This document shows, one piece after another, positions 32,272-41,377 of a stretch of 64,000 nucleotides of DNA. The DNA comes from M3007 sp037445225 (GTDB taxonomy: Bacteria > Bacteroidota > Bacteroidia > Chitinophagales > Saprospiraceae). The notes beneath the pieces were generated by a model that saw only the letters and a program-made list of their open reading frames with translations, was not told the DNA's origin and did no database searches. The position numbers and the translations under genes are program-made. The stretch spans positions 62,001 through 126,000 of the forward strand of contig JBBIKW010000007.1 in assembly GCA_037445225.1 (NCBI GenBank). Reading direction: 5' to 3'. Numbering within the stretch: position 1 is the first letter of the stretch; the number at the start of each line of letters is the position of its first letter.

Positions 32272-33567
32272 TCAACGGACAGCGGTCTCCGACGCTTCGA
32301 GCCGAAGCACGCCACGCGGACACACCGCAGAGCAGATACCACACCCTACACAGGAGGCCCTCAAAATGTCCTCTCCGCGCTGCGCATAGGCCCGTACATC
32401 GATACCCATCTCGCAGTAGGTGGAGCAATTCCCGCACGAAATACACTGCCCGCCGTTGGTCGTAATGCGAAAGCGCGACTTCTTGCGCTGCCAAATGCCC
32501 AACCAGGCAGCCATGGGGCAGCCAAACCGACACCACACCCGACTACCCAACAGCGGATAAAAGCCCACGCCGACCACGCCTGAAAAAGCCGCGCCAATCA
32601 GGAAGCCGTATACCTTGTAAAAGGGTTCCGACAGCTGGCGTAGCAAGCCGCGGCCAGCAAACTCATTAGCCCACAGCAGCGCCGTCGTGAGCACGGCAAA
32701 CACCAACACGCTGTATATCATCCAGCGCTCTATTTTCCACGCCCGCAAGCTCTTGTCGGAAAGGTGGCGAAAAGGGTCGCCCGCTGTTTCGGCCAAGCCA
32801 CCGCACCCACATACCCACGAACAATACCAGCGCTTACCCCAAAAATAGGTGAGTATCGGCGTCGCGATAAAGAACATGCCTAAGCCGAAGAAAAAGTAAA
32901 ACAGCCCTAAGTCCGAACGCGCGTAACTGTGGTAGGCCATGGGTGTGCCTTGGTAGTAAGAGAGCGGCCAGAAGTACGAAAAATACAGCTCCGGCTGCTG
33001 GAGGCGCACCAATAATCCCGGCAACAACCAGGCAAAACCCAGCTGAAAAAAGACGACCGACAGCGTGCGCCAGCGCTGATAAGCATTGTGCCGGTATTTG
33101 AAAAGGAACTTTATACCCATCAGCAATACAGCAGCCGTATAAAGCGTGCCGTACACAAACCATTGATCTGCTGGGCGCGCCCTTAGCCACTGACTCAGCG
33201 GAGAAAACAACGCTATGAGCCCTCTTAGATATTCCGGAAACCAATATAGGCAAACGTAAAAGCCCGTCAGCCAAACGCCCAACAGCCACGCCCACACCCC
33301 TCGCGCGGTGAGACTCCGGAACCAAACGCCGTTGTTGTAAATACCTACCGGCTGCTTCAAGTATTCTTCTCGAATGAACCAACCCACGCCCGCAGCCATC
33401 AGTCCAAACGAAAGCAGTAAGGTAGGCACAGGCGCTATGGCGCGGCCAGCCGCCCAGACAACCAGTAGAAGCAGGGCCCCTGCAGCGCCCAAAGCGAGGG
33501 CAATCTGTTGGGCGCGCGAGATGCCCACCGGCGCAGTAGGAACCCAAGATAGCGAGTGCTCTTGCAT
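32272..33567 (-). CDS. membrane polyferredoxin (NapH/CcoG-like 4Fe-4S protein)
   Basis: The 431-aa protein has about eight transmembrane helices and four cysteine groups. Two are in membrane-edge loops (WYCSWVCGCGGLAE and WCRFGCPMAA), and two are classic 4Fe-4S motifs at the C-terminus (CISCGNCSTYCEMGID and CVGCGICSAVCPRGVL). This resembles NapH and CcoG/RdxA polyferredoxins that carry electrons across or along the membrane. It starts 1 bp after the flavoprotein gene ends, so the two are almost surely translated together and may form an electron-transfer pair. The electron donor and acceptor are not evident. Confidence 0.88.
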   Translation of the reverse strand: MQEHSLSWVPTAPVGISRAQQIALALGAAGALLLLVVWAAGRAIAPVPTLLLSFGLMAAGVGWFIREEYLKQPVGIYNNGVWFRSLTARGVWAWLLGVWLTGFYVCLYWFPEYLRGLIALFSPLSQWLRARPADQWFVYGTLYTAAVLLMGIKFLFKYRHNAYQRWRTLSVVFFQLGFAWLLPGLLVRLQQPELYFSYFWPLSYYQGTPMAYHSYARSDLGLFYFFFGLGMFFIATPILTYFWGKRWYCSWVCGCGGLAETAGDPFRHLSDKSLRAWKIERWMIYSVLVFAVLTTALLWANEFAGRGLLRQLSEPFYKVYGFLIGAAFSGVVGVGFYPLLGSRVWCRFGCPMAAWLGIWQRKKSRFRITTNGGQCISCGNCSTYCEMGIDVRAYAQRGEDILRASCVGCGICSAVCPRGVLRLEASETAVR

Positions 33568-33568
33568 G

Positions 33569-34906
33569 TCAAACCCGTAAATATTTTTTCCACCCCGTAG
33601 CGCTGCGGCTGCGCCTTAAAGATAGGTTCTTTCCCGTTTTTCGGCAATAGAGCGCGACCAGTTCCGCCTCGTGTTGGGGATAAAACTCTGGGTCAAAATT
33701 GGCGTCTCCCAAGTATTGCAGCACGATCTCGATGGGCGTCTGTTGGCGCAACCACGCTTCACACACCGCTTGTCGATAGCGCACGCCCATGAGGTTGAAA
33801 CCCTGCACAGCTCCACTCGCCCGGTCGTAGTTGATCCGGATGCTCTTTCGGCCGTTGGGATGTTCCCAATACAGCGTCTCTTGCTCTGCCGGCAAGGTGG
33901 GCGGCACATTGCCGTACGTCTGATACTCGATATCGAAAAATTTGGCCGAATTGAACCAGATACCTGGGTCGTAAGGCGTGGGCTGTCCACAGATGGTATG
34001 CGCTACCGTTTGGCCCATGGCCCGGGCGGTGTACCAGACGGCCTCGATAGGGCGGCGCCCAGCCGGTGGGCGGCGCAACTCTGCGCAGTCGCCAATGGCG
34101 TACACGTGGGGTTGGTTTGTACGCAAGTACTCATCGACCAAGATGCCGCGCTCTATCTCCAAAGGCCCCCCTCGCAGAAAGTCTACATTGGGCCGAACGC
34201 CCACCGCGAGCCCAACAAAATCACACGGTATCTCTTCACCTTGCACCGTACGCACAGCGCGACAGCGCCCATATGCGTCGGGTAGGATTTCTCGCAGTTC
34301 TGTCTGCAAGCGCAAGTCTACGCCGTGCGATCGAATGCAGCGGTTGACCATGGCGGACTCTTCTGGCGGCAAGACGATATTCCAAAAGCTCGACTCGCGC
34401 ACCAAAAAGGTAACTGGTATGCCGCGAGAACAAAACATTTCGGCCATCTCTATGCCGATAAGCCCGCCGCCCACAATCACCGCGCGCTGTAAACCGCGGC
34501 TGTAGCGCTCCATCGACTCCAAATCTTGCCAGTGATACAGCCCCTGAACGCCGGCTAAGTCTTGGCCCGGCCACCCAAACTTGTTGGGAACAGAACCCGT
34601 AGCCAAAATAAGGCGGTCGTAGGCTACCTCCCGACCATCGCTTGTGAAAAGCCGCCGCGCAGCAAAGTCTATCCGCTCCACGCGCGCCCGAAGCCGATCC
34701 AGCCGGTTTTTCGGCCAAAAATCGTCCGGATACGGCTTCAAATCTTGCGCCCGCATATGCCCCATATAGACGTACATCAGCGCTGTGCGGCTAAAAAAGT
34801 AGTCGCACTCGTCCGAAAGGAGCAGGATAGCGCAATCGCTCCGCTTTCGAATGTGTCGAGCCGCAGTGACTCCGGCGACGCCATTGCCCACGATGACTAT
34901 TTGCAT
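33569..34906 (-). CDS. FAD/NAD(P)-dependent oxidoreductase
   Basis: The 445-aa pyridine-nucleotide-disulfide-type oxidoreductase has an FAD loop (IVIVGNGVAGVTAARHI), an NAD(P) loop (AVIVGGGLIGIEMAEMF) and the FAD-contacting YAIGDCAE. It lacks a redox-active CxxxxC after the FAD loop, so it resembles ferredoxin- or nitrite-reductase-type NADH oxidoreductases more than disulfide reductases. The start MQIVIVGNG at 34906 is clear; the open frame to 35101 is not homologous. It lies directly upstream of the polyferredoxin gene (1 bp), its likely partner. Confidence 0.88.
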   Translation of the reverse strand: MQIVIVGNGVAGVTAARHIRKRSDCAILLLSDECDYFFSRTALMYVYMGHMRAQDLKPYPDDFWPKNRLDRLRARVERIDFAARRLFTSDGREVAYDRLILATGSVPNKFGWPGQDLAGVQGLYHWQDLESMERYSRGLQRAVIVGGGLIGIEMAEMFCSRGIPVTFLVRESSFWNIVLPPEESAMVNRCIRSHGVDLRLQTELREILPDAYGRCRAVRTVQGEEIPCDFVGLAVGVRPNVDFLRGGPLEIERGILVDEYLRTNQPHVYAIGDCAELRRPPAGRRPIEAVWYTARAMGQTVAHTICGQPTPYDPGIWFNSAKFFDIEYQTYGNVPPTLPAEQETLYWEHPNGRKSIRINYDRASGAVQGFNLMGVRYRQAVCEAWLRQQTPIEIVLQYLGDANFDPEFYPQHEAELVALYCRKTGKNLSLRRSRSATGWKKYLRV

Positions 34907-35113
34907 GATGCGAAGCAGTGCAGCATTGTACGGTACTCGACAAAGTTCAGAATTTAGGATTAAGGAGAACGAGCTAAAAAACATACGAGAGCGGAGCGGT
35001 AGGAGATTTTGTCGCAACGGATACCTCCGATCACACGAGAAGCTTATTTTCGAGGTCTCCCCATTGCAGTATTCTTCCAAACTTTGCAGGGCCTTTTTCA
35101 AAGTCTACGCCTT

Positions 35114-36433
35114 ATGTCTTTCGCAAAAGTCGCATCAGCAAGGAGATCCTTATCGACTCTTACCCTCATCTGGATGGTAGCGCATGCTGCCGCGGGGCAA
35201 GAGATAGAAGCGCTGGTAGAGCGGGCTACCCAAGAGGTTTTGCCCAAGGTCATTCAATGGCGCCGGCATTTGCACCAATATCCGGAGTTGAGCAATCGGG
35301 AGTACGAAACCGCTCGGTATGTGGTGGAGCACTTGAGGGGGCTGGGCTTGGAGGTGCGCACCGGCATCGCACATACCGGTGTGGTGGGCATCTTGCGCGG
35401 CGCCAAGCCGGGCAGGGTGGTCGCTCTTCGGGCCGACATGGATGCCTTGCCGGTGACCGAACGCCTTCCGCTTCCGTACGCCTCTAAAGTGGTGGCGGAG
35501 TACAATGGGCAGCGCGTGGGCGTGATGCACGCCTGTGGACACGACGCGCACACGGCTATCTTGATGGGTACCGCAGAAGTGTTGGTATCGCTGCGAGACC
35601 ACTTAGCGGGTACGGTGGTGTTTATCTTTCAGCCTGCAGAGGAGGGTCCACCGCGAGGAGAGACCGGCGGCGCCTCGCTCATGGTCAAAGAGGGAGTGAT
35701 GGATAACCCCAAAGTGGATGCCATCTTTGGCCTGCACATGGCTTCCGCCTTGGAGGTAGGGCGCATCAGCTATCGGCCGGGTGCCATGATGGCTGCTAGC
35801 GACCGCTTTTACATTAAGATACAGGGCAAGCAAGCGCACGGCTCGCAACCGTGGAAAAGCGTAGACCCCATCGTGGTCGGCGCCGAAATGGTGATGGCCC
35901 TCCAAACCCTGGTGAGCCGCGAAAGCGAGCTCACCAAAGCGCCGGTGGTCGTCACCGTAGGTAAGTTTCACGGCGGCGTTCGCGAAAACATCATTCCCGA
36001 AACCGCAGAGATGTCGGGCACTATTCGCACCTTAGACGACTCAATGCGGTACGAAATACACCAAAAGATGCGCCGCATCGTGGAGAATATCGCCGAAGCG
36101 CACGGTGCTACTGCCGAGCTGCAGATTCAAGAGCAAACGCTCATCGTCATAAACGACCCAGAGCTCATGGAATTTGCCTTGCCTGCCTTGCGCCGGGCTG
36201 CCGGCTCCCAAAATGTAGAACTCACCGAATGGCGCACCGGCGCCGAGGACTTCTCTTATTACGCCACTAAAGCGCCGGCCGTGTTTTTCAACCTCGGCGG
36301 CATGCCTAAAGGGGGAGACCCGAAGAAGGCACCTTCGCATCATACACCTGACTTTTTCATCGACGACTCCAGACTCGACGTCGGGGTAAAGGCCTTCTGT
36401 TACTTGGTATTCGATTTCTTAGGAAAGCGGTAG
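35114..36433 (+). CDS. M20 family metallo-amidohydrolase, exported
   Basis: The 439-aa protein begins with a signal peptide (MSFAKVASARRSLSTLTLIW ... AHAAAGQ). It has the M20D layout: RRHLHQYPELSNREYETA, di-metal ligands in MHACGHDAHTAILMG, catalytic Glu in FQPAEEGPP, a dimerisation domain around HGSQPWKSVDPI, and the final ligand in SHHTPDFFID. Such enzymes hydrolyse N-acyl amino acids or hippurate-like amides. The exact substrate is unknown. Start 35114 (ATG) was chosen over 35009 because it begins the signal peptide. psuG follows after 22 bp. Confidence 0.9.
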   Translation: MSFAKVASARRSLSTLTLIWMVAHAAAGQEIEALVERATQEVLPKVIQWRRHLHQYPELSNREYETARYVVEHLRGLGLEVRTGIAHTGVVGILRGAKPGRVVALRADMDALPVTERLPLPYASKVVAEYNGQRVGVMHACGHDAHTAILMGTAEVLVSLRDHLAGTVVFIFQPAEEGPPRGETGGASLMVKEGVMDNPKVDAIFGLHMASALEVGRISYRPGAMMAASDRFYIKIQGKQAHGSQPWKSVDPIVVGAEMVMALQTLVSRESELTKAPVVVTVGKFHGGVRENIIPETAEMSGTIRTLDDSMRYEIHQKMRRIVENIAEAHGATAELQIQEQTLIVINDPELMEFALPALRRAAGSQNVELTEWRTGAEDFSYYATKAPAVFFNLGGMPKGGDPKKAPSHHTPDFFIDDSRLDVGVKAFCYLVFDFLGKR

Positions 36434-36455
36434 CAACCTTCTTCTTTTACACACC

Positions 36456-37400
36456 ATGCCGACCTCTTACCTGCGCTTGTCCGCTGAGGTGCAAGAGGCC
36501 CTGTTGGAAGGACGGGCAGTAGTGGCTTTAGAAAGCACCATCATTGCTCACGGCATGCCTTATCCCGACAATGTGGCCACAGCGCTGCAAGTGGAGCAGG
36601 TAGTGCGGCAGGCTGGAGCGGTACCGGCTACGTGTGCAGTATGGCAGGGGATGCTGTGCGCGGGGCTGAGCTGCGACGAAATAGAGCAGCTGGGCAGCCG
36701 CGGTCGCCAAGTGCCAAAGGCAAGCCGCCGCGACCTGGGCTACCTGCTTAGCAGAGGGCTCGATGGCGCTACCACAGTAGCTGCTACACTCATTATTGCC
36801 CATCAGGCCGGCATACGGTGTTTTGCCACCGGGGGCATTGGCGGTGTGCACCGCGGAGCTCCAACGACCTTCGATATCTCGGCCGACCTCCAAGAGCTCG
36901 CTCGCACCCCTGTAGCCGTCGTGTGTGCCGGCGCTAAAAGCATTCTCGACATCGGTCTCACGTTAGAGTATCTGGAAACCTTAGGGGTGCCCGTCATAGG
37001 CTATCAGACCGATGCTTTTCCGGCTTTTTACGCGCAGACGAGCGGTTTTGGAGTGGGCTACCGCGTAGACACGCCGGAGGAGCTAGCGCTGTTGCTGCGT
37101 GCGCATTGGGAAGCCGGTCTCCATAGCGGTGTCGTCATTGGCAACCCCATACCCGAAGCCTATGCCTTAGATGCCGCGGAGATGGAAACGGCGATCCGCA
37201 GCGCGCTAGCAGATGCGGATCGCCAAGGCATCGCAGGAAAAGCGCTTACTCCTTTCTTGTTAGCGCGTATCGAACAGCTCACGCAGGGCCGCAGCTTGCA
37301 GGCCAATATCGCTTTGGTTTGTCACAATGCCCACCTCGCTGCTCAAACGGCAGTGGCCTATGCCGTTACTCTATCCCCTCCGACTCCGGCTGGAAAGTGA
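36456..37400 (+). CDS. psuG: pseudouridine-5'-phosphate glycosidase
   Basis: The 314-aa enzyme splits pseudouridine 5'-phosphate to uracil and ribose 5-phosphate. It shows the PsuG signatures ALESTIIAHGMPYPDN, DLGYLLSRGLDGATTVAATL and FATGGIGGVHRGA, with metal and catalytic residues in that region. No pseudouridine kinase (psuK) is adjacent. The 3' end overlaps the convergent cas6-like gene by about 40 bp. Confidence 0.94.
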   Translation: MPTSYLRLSAEVQEALLEGRAVVALESTIIAHGMPYPDNVATALQVEQVVRQAGAVPATCAVWQGMLCAGLSCDEIEQLGSRGRQVPKASRRDLGYLLSRGLDGATTVAATLIIAHQAGIRCFATGGIGGVHRGAPTTFDISADLQELARTPVAVVCAGAKSILDIGLTLEYLETLGVPVIGYQTDAFPAFYAQTSGFGVGYRVDTPEELALLLRAHWEAGLHSGVVIGNPIPEAYALDAAEMETAIRSALADADRQGIAGKALTPFLLARIEQLTQGRSLQANIALVCHNAHLAAQTAVAYAVTLSPPTPAGK

Positions 37401-38088
37401 AGCGAGGGCTCTTGGGTGGAATAGGGCGCACCCCTCCATCCGCTGCTGCACCCCTTGCCAAGCCCTATGTAGTCGGGCAGAAAGACGTTACAGGTAAACT
37501 CCAAAGAGAAGGCCAACACGCGCACGCCCTTGTACGACACCCAGCGCTCGTCTTTCTTGTTGAGGAGCTTCACCTCTACCGGGCGCTCTGACGCATAACC
37601 CACCTGCTGTAGAAAGGCGACGACTTGGTTGTGGAGGATCTTCTCCAACAAATAGAGCCGCTCTACCATACCCGGTAGGCGGATGTAGGTAGCGTAGTTG
37701 TCTTCGTTGAGCGCAATCCAATGGCGAATGTGGTAGAAGCGCTCCTTGTCTTCTACCGTCAGGTTGTACTGACGCACATTTAGATGGGCGATGCGCACCG
37801 GCACCTGGTGCCCGTCGAGCACGAGCGTCCAGTCGGGCTGCGAGAAGAAGTGATACGCCTCTTCGATGCCTTCGTTGGGGCACATCAGGATAGGGCGTCC
37901 CTTGTCGTGCTTGTATTGGATGAGCGGTTGGCGGTAGTGAAAGCTGCCTGTCTCGAAAAGTTGTGGTTGTGAAACATCTCGTGTTCCCAACCCGCCTTGT
38001 TGGCTATGGCCGCGCGCAGGTAGCGAAGCTCCCACGGCTCCATCTGAATGTCGAACGTCACCAAAAGTACGCGTAGTTTTCCCGGCAT
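37358..38088 (-). pseudogene. cas6: orphan cas6-like CRISPR RNA endonuclease, frameshifted
   Basis: The minus strand from ATG 38088 reads MPGKLRVLLVTFDIQMEPWE ... EMFHNHN and then loses frame. In the next frame the protein continues FHYRQPLIQYKHDKGRPILM ... DWTLVLDG ... NEDNYATYIRL ... FTCNVFLPDYIGLGKGCSSG. Joined, these match the Bacteroidota Cas6b family, which cuts CRISPR precursor RNA, including the C-terminal Gly-rich loop and an N-terminal His cluster. The shift is at an A4 run (37956-37959 on the plus strand); one missing base there would restore the frame. A second shift near 37430 would turn GWRGAPY into GWGVRPI, the more usual ending, stopping at 37366. No other cas gene or CRISPR array is in the window. 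It may be a real pseudogene or an assembly error. Confidence 0.7.
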
Positions 38089-38230
38089 GATTTAGCGAGC
38101 GGGCCTGCAGGGCGTTGCGCGAACATCCACCGTCCAGAGCCCCAGTTTTACACGTATGGATGTTCGGGAAGACGGGTATGATGAGAGACAAAGCTCATAT
38201 GGCAAAGAACAGGCCAAAAAATCCCGCGCT

Positions 38231-41200
38231 TCAGCCTTCGTCGTCCATCGTATCGCAGTGGTAATGGCGTTTGATGCGCGGCCGGAAGTTGCCGGGACGC
38301 TCATTGCCGCCTGTGCCGTTTTTCTTTTCCGCCTGGATTTTGGCCAGGATGCGGCTTCGCTCGCGGCGCATCCACTCGCGCAGCTGGGCATCTTCGACGA
38401 TGTCGAAGTACTTGATGCCGTCGACCCACGTTTTTTCAGCGCGCGCATACACCGATAAGGGGTGGTCGCTCCATAGGACTAAGTCGGCATCTTTGCCTTC
38501 CTTGATGCTGCCCACGCGGTCGTCTACGCGCAGCATCTTAGCTGGGTTGAGGGTCACCATCTTCCAAGCCTCCTCTTCACTGACGCCGCCGTACATGACA
38601 GCCTTAGCCGCCTCTTGATTAAGGCGGCGCGCCATCTCGGCGTCGTCGGAGTTGATAGCCACCAACACGCCTTGGCGGTGCATGAGGGCTGCATTGTATG
38701 GAATAGCCTGGTACACCTCAAACTTATAGGCCCACCAATCGCTGAAGGTGCTGGCGCCCACGCCGTGTTGGCGCATTTCCTTGGCCACCTTGTAGCCCTC
38801 TAAGATATGGGTAAAGGTGTTAACCCGAAAGCCGAAGCGCTCGGCCAAACGCATGAGCATGAGGATTTCGCTCTGCACGTACGAGTGACAGGTGATGAAG
38901 CGCTTCTTTTCGAGAATCTCGCCCAATGCCTCCATCTCCAAGTCTTTTCGATACGGCTTGCCCGAGGCTTTGAGCCGCAGGTACTCTTGCGCCCGCGTAA
39001 AGTAGTCGACATAAACCTGCTCTACGCCCATCCGGGTCTGCGGATAGCGCGTGCGCTGATTGTCGGACCAGTTGCTCTGCTTGACGTTTTCGCCTAAGGC
39101 AAATTTGATCTGGCCGGGCCAATTGGGGAACTTCAGCTCTTCGGGTGGCGCTCCCCAGCGCAGTTTAATGAGTTGGGTTTGCCCGCCAATGGGGTTGGCT
39201 GATCCGTGCAACAGGTGCGAGCTGGTCACACCGCCGGCCAGTTGGCGGTAGATATCGACGTCTTCGCTGTCTACTACGTCGCCAATGCGCACTTCAGCGC
39301 TCGACTCTTGTGTCCCTTCATTCACTCCGCGCGAGATGGCAATGTGGGAGTGTTCGTCGATGATGCCTGCCGTGAGGTGCTTCCCGGTGCCGTCTATCAC
39401 AATGGCATTGTCTTGCGCGGGAAGGTTGCGCCCAATGCGGCGGATCTTGCCTCCAGAGATAAGCACGTCGGTATTGCGCAGGACGCCTTCGCGCTCGTTG
39501 GTCCACACGGTAGCGTTGCGGATGAGGTAGGTCTGCGCTTGAGGGCGCTCAGGGCGACCAAAGGGAGCAAAGGGGTAAATCACCTGGCCTAATTGGAGAG
39601 GCGTAGGCGATTTCTCCGGCCGGCTGCGTTCGGGCGGGGCGTCGCCGGTTCGTTCGGCCAGCCAGCTCACCCATCTGCCGTCGGGGGCGGTCCCTCGGCC
39701 CGACCAACGACCAGCCTGCACCGAGCCAGTAAGGTGGAAGAAGACTTTTTGGGCCGTGTCGGGCTGAAACAGCAGTGTGACCAACCCATTTCGGTAGCTG
39801 AGACTCGCCTTTATCCCGGCGCTGTCGGAGCGCATGAGCTGGGCTTCCGGGCTCTCCGCTTTGCCTTTGACCGTCAGCGTGAAGGTGGTCGTGTCTACCT
39901 GGAGGCGATAAATACCCGCCAGATTTGCCTCCGGCGCAGCAGTAACTTCAAAGCGACGCCCCTGGACCCATGTCTCGATGATTTTAGCATCGCTTTGGAA
40001 GATGTTTTTATCCGCAATGAAGAAGTTGGCCCACTTACCGGCATCGAGGGTGCCTATTTGGTCTTGGACACCTAAGAACTGCGCGGGCTGCCAAGTGAGC
40101 GCCTTTAGCGCGTCGGCCTCCTGAAGGCCGTATTCCACCGCTTTGCGCAAGTTGGGCCAGAACTGCTTCTTGTCGCTTAGGTCGCCGGCGGTAAGGGCAA
40201 AGGGAATGCCGGCTTGGGCTATGCGGGCGGGATTGCTCGGCGCCAGTTCCCAATGGAGCAGTTCGGCAATAGAGATGTCTTCAGCATCGAAGGGCGTGCG
40301 CAGGTCGGGAGCGCTTGGAAATTTGAGCGATACGATAAGTCCTGCCAAGTTGGATGCCTTTATCTCGCTGAGCCGCTGATACTCGTCTCCGGCAGTTTTA
40401 ACGAGGTAGCGCTTGGAGAACTCTTGGCCGAGGCGCGCGATGCGCAACACCTCTAACTTGTCGCCAGCCTCAAAGATTTGAGGTAGGTCTTGCAGTTGGT
40501 TCCACGCCTCCAAAGACAGATTGCGCTCCTGGCTAAAGCCGACAGTGCGGTACCACTCTCCGTCTAAGTAAGTTTGTCGGAGTAGTGCAATCACGCCCAT
40601 CAAAGAGACGGGATAGCTCTGACCGGTGTTGCCGCGCCGCAAGGAGAGGTAGTGGCCCGCCTTAGCTTTGAGGAGGGTTTCCTGTTCGCGCCCTTCGCTC
40701 AGGGCGACCAGAGCGCCGCTGCCGCGCGAGATACCGTCGGGAATGAAGGTGACCACTGCGCCGAAGCCCAGCTGGCGCCAGTCGGTTGCTGCCTTGCTGT
40801 CGTTGGAAAAGACGTCGGCAGCGTTGAACTCCGGCTTGAGCGACTCGTTCCAGGCGAAGGCTCCCTTCTTAGTGGAATATGGCTGGAAAGGCGAGGTAAA
40901 AGGGTTGCGCGCCTCTGTACGCGTCGCGGGCAAGCCGTAACCGGCGCCACACAGGTCGATGAAGGCCGGATAGATCGTCTTGCCTGAGCAGTCGACCACG
41001 ACGGCATCCTGAGGCAAGGGTATCCCCTTTCCGCAGGCTTCTACCTTGCCCCGACGCACCACTAATGTGGCGCTATCTATACGCGTTTGATAATCGCGAT
41101 AGACGACGGCGTTGGTGAACGCATAGGCGCGCTCGCGCTGGTCGGAAGGCGCTGCTTGCGGAAATGTCGGCTGAGCCGCAGCGAGAAAAGGGCTTACAGC

Positions 41201-41239
41201 CAAGATGAATAATAAAATAGGTGTCGCTTGAAGACGCAT
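38231..41239 (-). CDS. large amidohydrolase with two tandem domains, exported
   Basis: The 1002-aa protein has a signal peptide (MRLQATPILLFILAVSPFLA) and two amidohydrolase-superfamily modules. The first (about residues 35-430) has lost the metal-binding HxH: the usual GLIDxHxH is AFIDLCGAGYGLP. The second (about 590-970) is intact: GIIDEHSHIAIS, TCHSYVQSE, THILEGYKVAKEM and INSDDAEMARR. This double form with a dead first half is common in Bacteroidota and is thought to be an exported imidazolonepropionase/prolidase-like hydrolase; the substrate is unknown. It has a -7 element 25 bp upstream of its start. Confidence 0.9.
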   Translation of the reverse strand: MRLQATPILLFILAVSPFLAAAQPTFPQAAPSDQRERAYAFTNAVVYRDYQTRIDSATLVVRRGKVEACGKGIPLPQDAVVVDCSGKTIYPAFIDLCGAGYGLPATRTEARNPFTSPFQPYSTKKGAFAWNESLKPEFNAADVFSNDSKAATDWRQLGFGAVVTFIPDGISRGSGALVALSEGREQETLLKAKAGHYLSLRRGNTGQSYPVSLMGVIALLRQTYLDGEWYRTVGFSQERNLSLEAWNQLQDLPQIFEAGDKLEVLRIARLGQEFSKRYLVKTAGDEYQRLSEIKASNLAGLIVSLKFPSAPDLRTPFDAEDISIAELLHWELAPSNPARIAQAGIPFALTAGDLSDKKQFWPNLRKAVEYGLQEADALKALTWQPAQFLGVQDQIGTLDAGKWANFFIADKNIFQSDAKIIETWVQGRRFEVTAAPEANLAGIYRLQVDTTTFTLTVKGKAESPEAQLMRSDSAGIKASLSYRNGLVTLLFQPDTAQKVFFHLTGSVQAGRWSGRGTAPDGRWVSWLAERTGDAPPERSRPEKSPTPLQLGQVIYPFAPFGRPERPQAQTYLIRNATVWTNEREGVLRNTDVLISGGKIRRIGRNLPAQDNAIVIDGTGKHLTAGIIDEHSHIAISRGVNEGTQESSAEVRIGDVVDSEDVDIYRQLAGGVTSSHLLHGSANPIGGQTQLIKLRWGAPPEELKFPNWPGQIKFALGENVKQSNWSDNQRTRYPQTRMGVEQVYVDYFTRAQEYLRLKASGKPYRKDLEMEALGEILEKKRFITCHSYVQSEILMLMRLAERFGFRVNTFTHILEGYKVAKEMRQHGVGASTFSDWWAYKFEVYQAIPYNAALMHRQGVLVAINSDDAEMARRLNQEAAKAVMYGGVSEEEAWKMVTLNPAKMLRVDDRVGSIKEGKDADLVLWSDHPLSVYARAEKTWVDGIKYFDIVEDAQLREWMRRERSRILAKIQAEKKNGTGGNERPGNFRPRIKRHYHCDTMDDEG

Positions 41240-41263
41240 AGCACAGAAAGGTTCAACAACAAG

Positions 41264-41271
41264 CAAAAGTA
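41264..41271 (-). promoter_or_regulatory. candidate -7 element TACTTTTG for the amidohydrolase gene
   Basis: CAAAAGTA on the plus strand reads TACTTTTG on the minus strand, matching TAnnTTTG, 24 bp before the start codon. A TTG lies at a slightly long spacing of about 24 bp. Confidence 0.45.
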
Positions 41272-41377
41272 GAGCACCGACCTCGCCCGTTTACCCAACA
41301 GGCGTTACAACAGAGGCGATTTTGGATAAAAGAGCGCTCCTTAGCGATTGCGAACGCAAACTACTCATCAAAAAGCC

